Source: VMDJ01 sp038144195 (GTDB taxonomy: Bacteria > Pseudomonadota > Gammaproteobacteria > Chromatiales > Chromatiaceae). Taken from it: 64,000 nucleotides of DNA. How positions within the stretch are numbered: the stretch's first letter is position 1; every line of letters begins with the position of its first letter. Below, in pieces: positions 9,074 to 19,252 of the stretch. The position numbers were made by a program, and so were the translations under genes. The notes below the pieces were generated by a model. That model was not told the origin of the DNA, did no database searches, and saw only the letters and a program-made list of their open reading frames with translations. The DNA is taken from NCBI GenBank assembly GCA_038144195.1, contig JAYQNH010000002.1, positions 992,001-1,056,000 of the forward strand, written 5' to 3'.

Positions 9074-10056
9074 TTAAGCGGCAGCAGAGCTGGGCTTGAG
9101 TTGTTGAAAATAGTCAGAGATCAGTTGATGCTGGCGTTTCGCGGTTTGAGCATCATTAATTTGGCGACGAAACTCAGGACTCCCCGCCTGAGCTTTGCTG
9201 TACCACGCGATATGTTTGCGCGCGATGCGTACACCATGTTCTTCGCCATAGAAGTCATAAAGATTATCTAAATGACCGAGTAAGACATCACGAATCCATA
9301 ACGGATCTCGCTCATCGAGCAGTTCACCGGTTGCCAGATAATGCGCGATGTCTTCAAAAATCCACGGACGTCCCTGAGCAGCACGACCGATCATGATCGC
9401 GTCAGCGCCGGTGCGTTCGAGAACCTGCTTTGCTTTTATCGGGTCAGTGATATCGCCATTGGCCATCACTGGAATGTTTACGGCATCTTTAATCGCTGCG
9501 ATTGTTTCGTATTCAGCATCACCGCTAAAACCATCGGCACGTGTACGACCATGAATCGCTAAGGCTTGAATGCCGGCAGCTTCCGCCAATTTTGCGATAG
9601 CAACACCGTTACGATTGTCGCGATCCCAGCCGGTGCGAATCTTCAAGGTGACAGGCACATCAACAGCATTGACGACAGTTTCGAGAATACGCGCGACAAG
9701 CGTTTCGTCTTGAAGCAGGGCAGAGCCGGCAGCGACTTTACAGACCTTCTTTTGGGGCAGCCCATGTTGATATCGATGATGTCAGCGCCATGCTCAACAT
9801 TAACTTGAGCAGCACTGGCCATCACTTCAGGAACGTTACCTACAATCTGCACGGAGATAGGCGCGCTTTCACCTTCGTGATCCAAACGCTTAACGGTCTT
9901 ACGGCTGGCATATAAAGAAGCATCAGAGGTGACCATTTCGGACACGCAAAGACCTGCGCCATGCGCACGACATAACTGTCGGAAAGGACGATCGGTAACG
10001 CCTGCCATCGGCGCGAGAATCAGATTGTTGTCGAGTTGATGAGAACCGATTTTCAT
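9074..10056 (-). CDS. dusB: tRNA-dihydrouridine synthase B (frameshifted)
   Basis: A flavin enzyme reducing uridine to dihydrouridine in tRNA. The N-terminal half (LILAPMAGVTDRPFRQL) and C-terminal half (VTLKIRTGWDRDNRNG, then ALAIHGRTRADGFSG) are in different frames. The break is just after the active-site NMGCPK motif, at the T4/G4 runs at 9750-9757 on the plus strand. Adding one base there restores the expected VCKVAAGSALL continuation, so a one-base deletion is inferred. Upstream partner of fis. Confidence 0.92.
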
Positions 10057-10156
10057 CGTGCTCAGTACCTCGCGGTCTCGCGCGTGCAGTGAAAGGAAAG
10101 GGGTTAGATACAGCAGGCGTGCAATCTTACGCTGATGAGCGAAATCAGCAAGGAAG

Positions 10157-10179
10157 AATTGGTCAAAAAATGACCAATT
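10157..10179. promoter_or_regulatory. Perfect 9-bp dyad upstream of dusB-fis
   Basis: AATTGGTCA and its exact inverse TGACCAATT flank a five-A spacer. The element ends at the stop codon of the DUF3426 gene and lies about 100 nt upstream of the dusB ATG on the same strand. It is AT-rich and lacks a following T tract on either strand, so it fits an operator or weak hairpin better than a classic terminator. The role is inference only. Confidence 0.45.
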
Positions 10180-10964
10180 TAGAAGAAATCAATAGTAAAG
10201 CCAGACGCCTGTGGACCAGGGTCTTCGATAGAGAGTTGGATATCGATTTTTTGACCGGGTTCGATCAGTTTTTCTGCGTCTATTTCGCGAGGTAAGTACT
10301 CACTCGGCGCCAAGGTGCGACGGAGTAAGACGCTATTCACGCTATCGATGAGTGATAACTGTATCTGAGGAGCGCGTTGGGCGAAATCGGCGTAATTGCG
10401 GAAGCTTAATGACAAGGTGAGTAGGCGAGCATCCGTTTTATCAGCCTCTAACTCACGTGACAGTACGCGGAATGCATTTGGATTGCGTTGCTCAGTAACA
10501 CTGCAGTCTAGGTAAGCACATAAAGGCTGCGCAGCAGGAAGTCGAAGGATCTCGGCGCGTTTAATCCAAGCGAATTGACCCAGTACGAGCAACACGAAAA
10601 TGATCGTGAAGAAGGTTGCCCAGCCGTTGCCTGATTTCACTGGTGCCGCTTTCATCTCTTCGATGGTGGTGTCGTGAGTTATCGAATGACTACCTACGTC
10701 CTGCATGAATTCATCAATAATCGCGGCATCTGAATCATCGCTGTGCATATCATCAGCAACGTCTTGAATGATTTCTGGCTCTTTAGAGGTTTGCACCGGT
10801 TTTGGGGTGCTCTTGGCGATGCGATCGACTAGCGGTGAGTGCACGTGCTCGAAGGCATCAAATTCATGAGAGCAGCGAGAGCAGCGGTACATGCCGTAGC
10901 TTGCGCGTAGATCGGCAGTCGAAACGTCGGTGACAGCTTTACAGGCAGGGCACTGAGTTTTCAC
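10179..10964 (-). CDS. Zinc-ribbon and DUF3426 domain membrane protein
   Basis: A 261-residue protein. The N-terminal MJ0042-type zinc ribbon has CPAC at residues 5-8 and CSRC near 28-31. A long acidic linker follows, then one membrane segment (TFFTIIFVLLVLGQFAW, about 115-132), and then a C-terminal DUF3426 domain predicted outside the membrane. Function is unknown. The position between prmA and dusB is conserved in gammaproteobacteria. It follows prmA by 14 nt and may share its transcript. Confidence 0.85.
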   Translation of the reverse strand: MKTQCPACKAVTDVSTADLRASYGMYRCSRCSHEFDAFEHVHSPLVDRIAKSTPKPVQTSKEPEIIQDVADDMHSDDSDAAIIDEFMQDVGSHSITHDTTIEEMKAAPVKSGNGWATFFTIIFVLLVLGQFAWIKRAEILRLPAAQPLCAYLDCSVTEQRNPNAFRVLSRELEADKTDARLLTLSLSFRNYADFAQRAPQIQLSLIDSVNSVLLRRTLAPSEYLPREIDAEKLIEPGQKIDIQLSIEDPGPQASGFTIDFF

Positions 10965-10978
10965 GCTATTTCCCTTTA

Positions 10979-11864
10979 TTAAGAGGATGCTCGCTGAGCA
11001 TGCAGTAATGACCAGCCTTCATCATACCGCGTTGGGCTGAACTTGAGTGCATCGGAATAGGCAGATTCCACGCCGCCGGCTTGATCCTGCAAAATGCCTG
11101 ATAACACTAGTTCGCCAGTCTCGTTAACCAGTGGTTCGATCTGATCTCTCAACTCGATCAACACATTGGCAAGATATTGGCGAGCACTAAATCGACTTGT
11201 TGTGGCTGCCATTCCTGACTGTGAAAGACCTCTAAGCGATCTGCGACACCGTTATTTTTTGCATTCACCCGAGTTGCGATCACTGCCTGTTGGTCGTGAT
11301 CAACGCCGATGACTTTTGCTGCACCGAGTTTTAGTGCAGCAATCGCGAGCACGCCTGAACCGCAACCAAAGTCGATCACAGTTTTACCTTTAAGGTCAGC
11401 GCTATCGAGCCACTGTAAACAGAGTCGCGTGGTGGGGTGAGTGCCGGTACCAAACGCCAGACCCGGATCAAGATCCACAATCACCGCATCTTGTGCATCT
11501 ACTTCGTGTGACCGCTTGGGCAGATCCATAAGCATTTGCCAAATAGCATCGGTTTAAAACGATCCAGCCAGCTGCGTTCCCAATCTTCATCCTCGAGGCG
11601 TTCGATTTGTAAGTGTTGGCTGATATCGCGTTCGAGTGCGTGATTAAACTGCGTGCGCAATTCGTCCATGTCGGTATCGCCGCTGAATAAACCTGTGATG
11701 CGGGTTGCTTGCCACAGCGGCGTTTCGCCAGGTCCAGGTTCGAGCATGGGCTCATCACCGGCGTCACCCAAAGTGATCGATAGCGCGCCGAGTTGCTCTA
11801 ATAAAAGCTCGATGAGATCAGCTTGACTTTTATCAACAGTGATATGTGTTTGAATCCAACTCAT
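10979..11864 (-). CDS. prmA: Ribosomal protein L11 methyltransferase (two frameshifts)
   Basis: A SAM-dependent trimethylation enzyme for ribosomal protein L11. The N-terminal domain starts at ATG 11864 (MSWIQTHITVDKSQAD). The catalytic core DLDPGLAFGTGTHPTT, then VIDFGCGSGVLAIAAL and the NIL motif, lies in a second frame, and the C-terminus (NVLIELRDQIEPLV) in a third. Breaks fall at about 11508-11516 (near the CPS motif) and at 11166-11170, where one added base makes ANILANVL. All parts are in order and conserved, so one gene with two sequence errors is the best reading. It follows accC by 50 nt. Confidence 0.9.
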
Positions 11865-11914
11865 AATTTTCAAAGGCAGAAATAACAAGGCAGCCTGTCG
11901 GCTGCCTGTGTGGA

Positions 11915-13258
11915 TTAACTCAGTCCGAGTTTCCTTTCCAAGTAGTGAATGTTGACGCCACCGATTTGGAAATTGGCATCGTCCATGTTGCGTTGCTGCA
12001 ATGGAATATTGGTTTTGATGCCATCTATCACGGCTTCTGACAAAGCGCCCTTGCATACGAGCAATCGCAACATCACGAGTACAGCCATGCGTAATCAGTT
12101 TGGCTATCATCGAGTCATAATGCGGAGGGACTGTGTAGCCTGCATAGATATGGGTATCCACTCGCACGCCTGGACCTCCTGGCCAATGCAGTTTTTTGAT
12201 GTTGCCTGGACTTGGCATGAAGTTGTCAGGATCTTCAGCATTGATGCGACACTCAATCGCGTGGCCAGTGATCTTGATGTCATCTTGAGTAAAGCCAAGC
12301 TTGCCACCACCAGCAACTGCTAATTGCTCTTTTACGATGTCGACACCGGTAATCATTTCAGTGACCGGATGTTCAACCTGAACACGGGTATTCATTTCGA
12401 TGAAATAGAACTCGTCGTTTTCGAATAAAAATTCAAACGTGCCGGCACCGCGATAACCAATTTCTTGGCAGGCTTTCGCGCAGCGACCACCAATTTCAGC
12501 TCGCATCTCAGGCGTGATCCCTGGAGCAGGGGCTTCTTCAACTACTTTTTGGTGACGACGCTGCATTGAACAGTCACGTTCACCAAGGTGAACGGCATTG
12601 CCATGTTCATCAGCGAGAACCTGGAATTCCACGTGACGTGGGTTTTCCAAGAATTTCTCCATGTAAACGGTATCGTTGCCAAAGGCAGCCCCCGCTTCTG
12701 CTTTCGTTAACTGGATTGAGTTCAATAGCGCAGCTTCAGTATGCACAACACGCATACCACGACCGCCACCACCACCAGCTGCTTTAACAATCACCGGATA
12801 ACCAATGTCACGTGCCATTTTGATGGTGCGCTCATTGTCATCGGTTAGTGGACCGTCTGAGCCAGGCACGGTAGGAACGCCTGCAGCTTTCATCGCTTCG
12901 ATTGCAGTGATCTTGTCACCCATCATGCGGATGGTGTCTGGACGAGGGCCGATAAAACGAAACCCGATTTTTCAACACGCTCAGCAAAGTCGGCGTTCTC
13001 TGATAGGAAGCCGTAGCCGGGGTGGATGCCCTGTGCGTCGGTTACTTCTGCCGCTGCGATGATGGCAGGGACATTGAGGTAACTTTTGGCGGATTGCGCA
13101 GGACCAATACACACTGATTCGTCAGCGATTCGTACGTGTTTCAGATCACGGTCTGCATCAGAGTGCACCGCTACTGTTTTGATACCTAACTCGCGACATG
13201 CACGCAAAATACGCAGTGCAATTTCGCCACGGTTAGCAATGACGACTTTTTCCAGCAT
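11915..13258 (-). CDS. accC: Acetyl-CoA carboxylase, biotin carboxylase subunit (two frameshifts)
   Basis: An ATP-grasp enzyme that carboxylates biotin on AccB, the first step of fatty acid synthesis. It starts MLEKVVIANRGEIALRIL at 13258 and ends ERKLGLS at 11915. Glycine-rich VKAAGGGGGRGM and the EMNTRVQVEHPVTE motif are intact. Frame breaks: a one-base loss in an A run at 12954-12957 (expected GFVFIGPRPDTIRMMG) and a one-base gain in CCC at 12048-12050 (expected ARMQGALSEAVIDG). Without correction the second break fuses accC to prmA. An essential gene, so sequence errors are the likely explanation. Confidence 0.94.
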
Positions 13259-13262
13259 GGGA

Positions 13263-13689
13263 TTACTCGATGATGAAGAGTGGCTGATCGAACTCTACTG
13301 GCTGACCGTTTTCAACCAAGATCTTGGTGATCTTGCCGGCCTTATCCGATTCAATTTGGTTAAGGATCTTCATCGCTTCAATGATGCACAGGGTTTGACC
13401 TGCTGAAACGGTATCACCTTCTTTAACAAATGCGCTCGCATCCGGTGATGGTGAAGCGTAGAAAGTACCAACCATGGGTGAGCGAACGGCGTGGCCTTGA
13501 ACTTCAGGTTCTGCAGCAGCAGGTGCAGCCGCTGGAGCGGCGGCCGGTGCAGGGAGCAGCCATTGGAGCGACAACCGCGGTGCTAGCACGACTGATTCGA
13601 ACAGATTCTTCACCTTCGTGAATCTCAATTTCTGCGACATCAGATTCTTCGAGAAGCTCGATGAGCTTTTTAACCTTGCGAATATCCAT
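13263..13689 (-). CDS. accB: Acetyl-CoA carboxylase, biotin carboxyl carrier protein (frameshifted)
   Basis: Carries biotin between the carboxylase and transferase subunits. It starts MDIRKVKKLIELLEESD at 13689. The biotinylation site EAMKI is intact in the C-terminal domain. The Ala/Pro linker contains a break at the GGG run 13552-13554; removing one base makes the linker read MAAPAPAAAPAAA and joins the two halves. It lies 4 nt upstream of accC on the same strand. Confidence 0.94.
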
Positions 13690-13695
13690 GGGTGT

Positions 13696-14139
13696 TTAAT
13701 CCTCAGTTTCAGCAACGCGACTAAGAGCAGCCGCTAATGCGAGTTCGTAACCTTGTGCACCAAGACCGGAGATCACTGCCACAGCGATATTTGATAAATA
13801 AGAGTGGTGACGGAAGCTTTCGCGGGCGTACACATTACTTAAATGAATCTCGATGAAAGGAATATTGACCGCCAACATCGCATCACGCAGCGCGATGCTG
13901 GTGTGAGTGAAGGCGGCTGGGTTGATCAGGATGAAATCGACCTTGTCGACTTGGGCCTGATGAATGCGGTTGATCAGCTCGCCTTCGACATTGCTCTGGA
14001 AGAACGCGATTTGGTGATCACTGGCGAGTGAAGCGAGGCGGTCTTCAATATTTTGCAGAGTGTCATGACCGTATTTTTCAGGCTCGCGGGTGCCCAATAA
14101 ATTAAGGTTGGGACCATTTAAGACCAAAACGTTTGCCAT
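13696..14139 (-). CDS. aroQ: Type II 3-dehydroquinate dehydratase
   Basis: A 147-residue shikimate pathway enzyme (3-dehydroquinate to 3-dehydroshikimate). NGPNLNLLGTREPEKYG contains the catalytic tyrosine and arginine. The lid and substrate residues follow in NPAAFTHTSIALRDA and IHLSNVYARESFRH. Length is typical for type II enzymes. First gene of the aroQ-accB-accC run; accB starts 6 nt after its stop. Confidence 0.96.
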   Translation of the reverse strand: MANVLVLNGPNLNLLGTREPEKYGHDTLQNIEDRLASLASDHQIAFFQSNVEGELINRIHQAQVDKVDFILINPAAFTHTSIALRDAMLAVNIPFIEIHLSNVYARESFRHHSYLSNIAVAVISGLGAQGYELALAAALSRVAETED

Positions 14140-14263
14140 GTGAGAAGTGCCTCTAACCCCGATCTGTCGGGATTTTGTTGTTATTTGCTGCGAAATCGAG
14201 CGTTATTGAGGCTAATTCTGGTCCAGGGATGTCTATTTGTCCAGAAGAATTGGGGTTAAATAG

Positions 14264-14290
14264 CAAAAAGCCGGCATTTCAGCCGGCTTC
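14264..14290 (-). terminator. Rho-independent terminator of pyrE
   Basis: Stem AGCCGGC / GCCGGCT (14269-14275 and 14282-14288) with a six-base loop. Read on the minus strand it is followed by a run of five T. It lies just beyond the pyrE stop codon. Confidence 0.9.
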
Positions 14291-14297
14291 GCGACAT

Positions 14298-14936
14298 TTA
14301 GATGCCGTATTGATCACGATAGGCGCGAATATTCGCCAAATGGTCTGCATCACCCTGCTGTTCTAGGAAGCCGATAACGTTTTCAAGCTTGGCAATCGAG
14401 GCGACTGGAATGCCGTAGTCCTGCTCGACCTCTTGGATCGCCGATTTGTCACCTTTGCCATTCTCTTGGCGATCTAGGGCGATCACCACGCCAGCAGGTT
14501 TTGCACCTTCAGCTTCGATGATGTCCATCGACTCACGAATCGCAGTGCCTGCGGTGATCACATCGTCGATGATCAGAATCTGACCTTCCAGTGCGTGACC
14601 GACAATGCTGCCACCTTCACCATGTGATTTGGCTTCTTTGCGATTAAATGCGTAAGGGATATCGATCTGATGATGATCGTAAAGTGCGGCTGCGGTTACC
14701 GCTGCCAAAGGGATCCCTTTGTATGCAGGGCCATAAAGCACGTCGAACTTAATACCTGAGTCGACAATCGCTTGCGCGTAGAAGCGGCCAAGACGAGCAA
14801 GCGCAGAGCCGCTATTGAACAGACCGGCGTTGAAGAAGTAAGGGCTGATGCGACCAGATTTCAGGGTGAATTCGCCAAAACGAAGTACGCCTTTCTCTAA
14901 GGCAAAGTTAAGAAACTCGGTTTGGTAATCCTGCAT
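14298..14936 (-). CDS. pyrE: Orotate phosphoribosyltransferase
   Basis: A 212-residue pyrimidine enzyme joining orotate and PRPP to make OMP. The PRPP-binding loop IIDDVITAGTAI and the N-terminal TLKSGRISPYFFN are diagnostic. The frame stays open upstream to 15236, but the ATG at 14936 is preceded by GAGAGGTG and gives the normal family N-terminus MQDYQTEFLNFAL, so the longer frame is rejected. It has its own terminator and is divergent from xthA, with only 43 nt between starts. Confidence 0.96.
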   Translation of the reverse strand: MQDYQTEFLNFALEKGVLRFGEFTLKSGRISPYFFNAGLFNSGSALARLGRFYAQAIVDSGIKFDVLYGPAYKGIPLAAVTAAALYDHHQIDIPYAFNRKEAKSHGEGGSIVGHALEGQILIIDDVITAGTAIRESMDIIEAEGAKPAGVVIALDRQENGKGDKSAIQEVEQDYGIPVASIAKLENVIGFLEQQGDADHLANIRAYRDQYGI

Positions 14937-14966
14937 ATCGCACCTCTCATAAAATAGGCCGGCAAG

Positions 14967-14972
14967 TATAAT
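14967..14972 (+). promoter_or_regulatory. -10 element of xthA
   Basis: A perfect TATAAT. Its predicted transcription start falls at about 14979-14980, on the xthA ATG. No convincing -35 hexamer is visible 17 nt upstream. Confidence 0.5.
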
Positions 14973-14979
14973 GCCTGCC

Positions 14980-15710
14980 ATGCGTGTTATCACCGTCAAT
15001 CTAAACGGCATTCGATCTGCCGGACGAAAAGGCTTTTTCAGTGGCTCAGTCGACAGCGAGCCGATGTGGTTTGTTTGCAAGAGCTTAAAGCTCAGGTCGA
15101 TCAGCTCGAGGATAAGCTGTACTGGCCAAAATCTTTCCATACCTATTATCACTGTGCTGAAAAGAAAGGCTACAGCGGCGTGGGTTTGTATTGCCGTAAA
15201 AAGCCTGATCGGGTGATTGAGGGATTGGGTTGGCAATCATTCGATAATGAAGGGCGTTGGATTGAGGCACGCTATGGCAAGCTCAGTGTGGTGTCCTTGT
15301 ATCTACCGAGTGGTTCATCTGGTGATGAACGGCAAGCGGTGAAGTATCAAGTGCTTGATCGATTGTTGCCACATATGAAGAAGCTTAAGAAGCAGGGCCG
15401 TGAGTTGTTGGTGTGCGGCGATTGGAATATTGCGCATCAAAACATCGACATTAAAAACTGGCGCGGTAATTTGAAGAACTCCGGTTTCTTACCTGAGGAG
15501 CGCGCTTGGCTAGATGAGCTATATGGTCCTGCCGGTTTTGTTGATACGTTTCGTCGAGTTGATCCACGAGAAGATCAATTTACTTGGTGGTCGAATCGTG
15601 GACAGGCATGGGATAAGAATGTGGGTTGGCGAATTGATTATCAGGTAGCGACGCCTAAACTGGCTGATACCGTCAAATCGGCGCGTATCTATAAAGAAAC
15701 GTTTCTCTGA
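14980..15710 (+). CDS. xthA: Exodeoxyribonuclease III (frameshifted)
   Basis: An AP endonuclease / 3'-5' exonuclease for base excision repair. The start MRVITVNLNGIRSAGRKGFF at 14980 is family-like; an ATG at 14971 overlaps the -10 element and is rejected. Metal-site residues are visible in VCLQELKAQ, in LLVCGDWNIAHQ and near WRIDYQ. A T5 run at 15034-15038 needs one more T to read GFFQWLSRQRADVV; this is a one-base deletion. No Shine-Dalgarno sequence precedes the start. The usual final SDH motif is not evident; the C-terminus (RIDYQVATPKL) resembles enzymes of this branch. Confidence 0.9.
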
Positions 15711-15757
15711 TCATGCGCCGTTGATCATGGATTATGACTTCGAGTTGAGCGATTGAT

Positions 15758-17291
15758 ATGCAAAGTTGGCTTGCCTCTATCGCTGCGTATAAAAATCCTC
15801 GCGTCCTAGCGATGTTGTTTTTGGGCTTCTCAGCAGGCTTGCCCTTATTGCTGATCTTCTCAACCTTATCTATCTGGTTGCGAGAGGCTGGCGTTGATCG
15901 CAGTGCGGTGACGTATTTTAGTTGGGCGGCGTTGGGCTATTCGTTCAAGTTTGTCTGGGCGCCCTTAGTTGATAAGTTGCCATTGCCATTTCTTCAAGGG
16001 TGGTTAGGTAAGCGACGTAGCTGGTTGCTGTTGTCACAAGCAATGGTCATTGCGGCGATGATATGGATGGCGATGAGCGATCCCGCGAGTGTCGAAGGCT
16101 TGCAGGTAATGGCGTTCGCTGCGGTATTGCTCGGTTTTTCTGCTGCGACTCAGGATATTGTGATCGATGCTTACCGTATCGAAGCAGTTAATGAAAAGTT
16201 ACAAGCGTTGATGTCTGCGTCTTATGTGGCAGGTTACCGAATCGGCATGATTGTCGCGGGGGCGGGAGCTCTGTATTTAGCTGCATGGTTAGGCACAACC
16301 AAGGAAGACGTATGTCTATGCCTCTTGGCAGATGACGTATGTGGCGATGGCTGGCGCTATGTTGGTTGGTGTCATAACAACCTTGATGATTGATGAGCCG
16401 GAGCGTACGCGCGAATCCAGTTATCTGCACACCACGTCTGACTATGTTCGCTTTTTGGTATTGTTTGCCGGTTTTGTAACCGCGATTGTGTTCTCTTATT
16501 TATCGTTTGCAGATGTCGTCGTTGCAACTAAGACATGGTTACTTGAGCTTGGTGCCGCTAACGCATTGGCTGCCTTTATTGCAGAAGGCGCTCGTTTGCT
16601 CAGTGCGATTTTGATGGCGCTCGGTGTCGCTTGGTTATTAGTGCGTTTACACGTTGCTGATAAGCACATGTTGCATGACACCTATGTCGATCCGGTTGCT
16701 GATTTTTTCCGTCGTTATGGTAAAGCCGCATTTTTGATTTTATTGCTCGTTGGGTTTTATCGCGTCTCCGATATTGTGTTGGGCGTTATCTCAAATGTCT
16801 TCTACCAAGACATGGGCTTTAGCAAAGAACAGATTGCTACGGTGACAAAAGTGTTTGGTATTTGGATGACGATCTTGGGTGGTTTCTTAGGTGGATTCCT
16901 AACTATTCAATACGGTGTGATTCGTGTGCTGATGTTGGGTGCGGTGATGACAGTAGTGACCAATCTCTTGTTCATTCCTGTAGCAAATAATCCCGGTGAC
17001 CTTGCGCTGCTTTATGTCGTGATTGGTGCAGATAACATTACGGCGGGTTTGGCGAGTGCCGCCTTTATTGCATATCTTTCAAGTTTGACTAGCTTGTCGT
17101 TCACTGCGGTTCAGTATGCGATCTTTAGCTCGCTGATGACCTTGTTCCCTAAGTTACTTGGTGGTTACTCAGGTTCTATTGTTGATGCATTGGGTTATCA
17201 AAACTTCTTCTTCGCAGCATCAATGGCTGGTGTGCCGGTATTTATTTTGGTTTGGTTGGCGGGTCGCTATTCAAAAGAGGCTAAGGCGTGA
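15758..17291 (+). CDS. AmpG-like MFS permease (frameshifted)
   Basis: A polytopic major facilitator protein of about 510 residues resembling AmpG, which imports anhydro-muropeptides for cell-wall recycling. The N-terminal half shows KNPRVLAMLFLGFSAGLPLL and the AATQDIVIDAYRIE motif typical of AmpG. The second half continues from YVYASWQMTYVAMAGAM in a different frame; the break is at about 16305-16312. AnmK and Mpl, also in this window, act on the same recycling pathway, which supports the assignment. It ends with a GTGA overlap with the next gene. Confidence 0.78.
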
Positions 17292-17955
17292 CAGAGTTCA
17301 CTTTCTTTGCTGCGATTGCGGTTGGGTTTCTTGGCGGCACTCACTGTGTGGGTATGTGTGGCGGAATTGTCAGTGCGTTATCACTGAGTATTGATCAGCC
17401 TAAAAAAACACCACTAAGCTTTTTGTTGGCTTATAACTTAGGCCGAATTATTTCGTATGTTATCGCCGGTGCAATTGCCGGAGGTTTAGGTGCTTTGCTT
17501 GCAGAAAATGCTTCGCTCCATTCAGCTCAGCTCGGACTGTCGATATTGCAGCAGGCTTTATGTTCTTGATGGGTTTTTACATTGCAGGCTGGTCAAGCGG
17601 GCTCTCTAAAGTAGAGAAAGCCGGTGGTGTTATATGGCGTCAACTTGAGCCGCTCGGTCGACGTTTCTTACCGGTTAAGCAAACAAATCATGCGCTGTGG
17701 CTGGGCATGGTTTGGGGATGGCTGCCCTGTGGTTTGGTGTATAGCGTTTTGATTTGGTCGTTATCGGCAGGCAGTGCCACGCAGGGTATGTGGCTAATGT
17801 TGGGCTTTGGTTTGGGAACCTTGCCCAACTTGCTTGCGATGGGTGTAGCAGCACAGCAACTAAAGCAGTGGATGCATAAAAGCCGGGTAAGACAATCAGC
17901 AGGTGTGTTGCTGATTGCGTTTGCGGTTATTCAGCTAGCGCGACTTATTCAGTGA
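17288..17955 (+). CDS. TauE/SafE (DsbD_2-like) membrane protein (frameshifted)
   Basis: A polytopic membrane protein of about 222 residues with GGTHCVGMCGGIVSAL near the N-terminus and WGWLPCGLVYSVL in the second half. This paired Cys pattern belongs to the TauE/SafE-annotated, DsbD transmembrane-like proteins often linked to cytochrome or copper assembly. The GTG start overlaps the upstream stop (GTGA). A one-base deletion near 17546-17547 breaks the frame; adding one T-type base gives LSIFAAGFMFLMG. Role in electron transfer or metal handling is inference. Confidence 0.78.
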
Positions 17956-18379
17956 TAAAGGTTTCTCGATACTGCGCTTTGAGTGGGTAAACCTGACCAT
18001 CCACAAGCGCTTCAATATCAAAGATCCATTGATCTTTATGGCTAATCGCAAAGTCAGTGATGTAATAAATCGCATTCCCTTCGCGCACTTCCAACATCTC
18101 TAATTCCTCGCGATAACCTAACAGGTTGCGGCGAATAACCTTTAGGCGTGCACCTACAGGTTTATCCATTTGATCATCTCGCGTTTCGGTGATGGCAATG
18201 TTTAATAAGGCGCGTTCCGTGCTGCGTGGAATCTTGTAAGCCTTAGCAACAGCGGCGCTTAAGAAATCGGTGGTAATAGCGTTGTGATGAATTTTGTAGT
18301 TGCCAGCGATCGTGGCATTTTCAGCATTCGCTAAAGAGCTTAATGCGAATAAAACTAAAATAAGAACGTTACGGAGCAT
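17945..18379 (-). CDS. Exported DUF4426 family protein
   Basis: A 144-residue protein with an N-terminal signal peptide (LILVLFALSSLANA). The body NYKIHHNAITTDFLS, then VAKAYKIPRSTERALLNIAI and the later EGNAIYYITDF match the DUF4426 domain. Function is unknown. In Pseudomonas-type genomes this gene lies in the same neighbourhood as yggT/proC together with metX/metW, which are absent here. It is convergent with the TauE/SafE-like gene, overlapping by 11 nt. Confidence 0.82.
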   Translation of the reverse strand: MLRNVLILVLFALSSLANAENATIAGNYKIHHNAITTDFLSAAVAKAYKIPRSTERALLNIAITETRDDQMDKPVGARLKVIRRNLLGYREELEMLEVREGNAIYYITDFAISHKDQWIFDIEALVDGQVYPLKAQYRETFITE

Positions 18380-18391
18380 GATCGATAACCT

Positions 18392-18677
18392 TTAAGGGCG
18401 TTGAATATCAGCGAGTAGTTTTTTGGGAGAGACAATGCGAAAGATTTTGAAACGAGCAATGTCACCACTAACTTAACTGTACGTCAGATTTTGCAACACC
18501 AAACCCTTTAGCGAGCCACGCAATGATCTGTTCATTGGCTTTGCCATCAACTGGCGGGGCGGTGGTCCGTAGCTTGATGGCATCTCCCATCACTTCAGCA
18601 AATGCGTTGCTGCTGGCTTTGGGTTGAACCTTGACGCGCAGAATCAGTGTTTCGTCTTCCCAGCTATACCAACTCAT
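18392..18677 (-). CDS. yggU: YggU / DUF167 family protein (frameshifted)
   Basis: A small conserved protein of unknown function. The uncorrected frame stops after 69 residues at VQLS, but the C-terminus expected for DUF167 (VSGDIARFKIFRIVSP) is present in the next frame down to the stop at 18392. A single-base insertion at about 18472-18476 explains this and restores a product of about 94 residues, the usual family length. Its ATG shares a base with the yggT stop (TGATG), indicating translational coupling. Confidence 0.85.
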
Positions 18678-19249
18678 CAGAGCATATTGATGATCAAGTG
18701 CTTGATCGGAGGCAGGATAAGCATCTGAGCTAGATACAAAGCGACCATTGCAATCATTGGTGTGAAATCGATTCCGCCAGCAGAAGGAATAATGCGGCGC
18801 AGTGGGTTCATTACAGGTGAAGTCAGGCTATGAATTAAACCAATCGCAGGGTTGTAGCCATTTGGATTTACCCAGCTCAAAATCACCAAAGCTAAAATGC
18901 TGTAGATAAAGATATTGAAGATCATCTCAATCATTTCAGGGATTGCCAATAACATCGCAGCAGTAATAGAGGCGCCGCCTTGTAAGCTGAACAATAAGAT
19001 CAATTTGATAGTAAGGATTACCCAAACGAGCAACAGAGCGGCAACATCAATGCCACCGATGCCAGGAATGATGCGACGTAATGGATTGAGTACAGGTGCG
19101 GTTGCTTTAACAATGAATTGAGAAACAGGGTTGTAGAAGTCAGCACGAACCCACTGCAACATAAAACGTAGCATCACGATCAATGCATAAAGACCGACGA
19201 TGACTTCAATCAAAAAGCTTGCAGGGTTGGTGAGATAGTTTTCGCCCAT
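18677..19249 (-). CDS. yggT: YggT family membrane protein
   Basis: A 190-residue inner-membrane protein made of two similar halves. Each half has a hydrophobic hairpin followed by the PLRRIIP signature (at about residues 56-62 and 148-154), the hallmark of the YggT family. Homologues have been linked to osmotic or potassium stress; the precise role is unsettled. It sits between proC and yggU, with proC ending 4 nt upstream. Confidence 0.92.
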   Translation of the reverse strand: MGENYLTNPASFLIEVIVGLYALIVMLRFMLQWVRADFYNPVSQFIVKATAPVLNPLRRIIPGIGGIDVAALLLVWVILTIKLILLFSLQGGASITAAMLLAIPEMIEMIFNIFIYSILALVILSWVNPNGYNPAIGLIHSLTSPVMNPLRRIIPSAGGIDFTPMIAMVALYLAQMLILPPIKHLIINML

Positions 19250-19252
19250 GAC

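Noticed and set aside
11499..12926. A single 475-residue protein joining biotin carboxylase and L11 methyltransferase sequences
   Set aside because: The join results from a one-base shift at 12048-12050; the normal accC stop (11915) and prmA start (11864) are both present.
14936..15236. N-terminal extension of PyrE
   Set aside because: The extension overlaps xthA on the other strand, has no similarity to PyrE, and a good ribosome site precedes the ATG at 14936.
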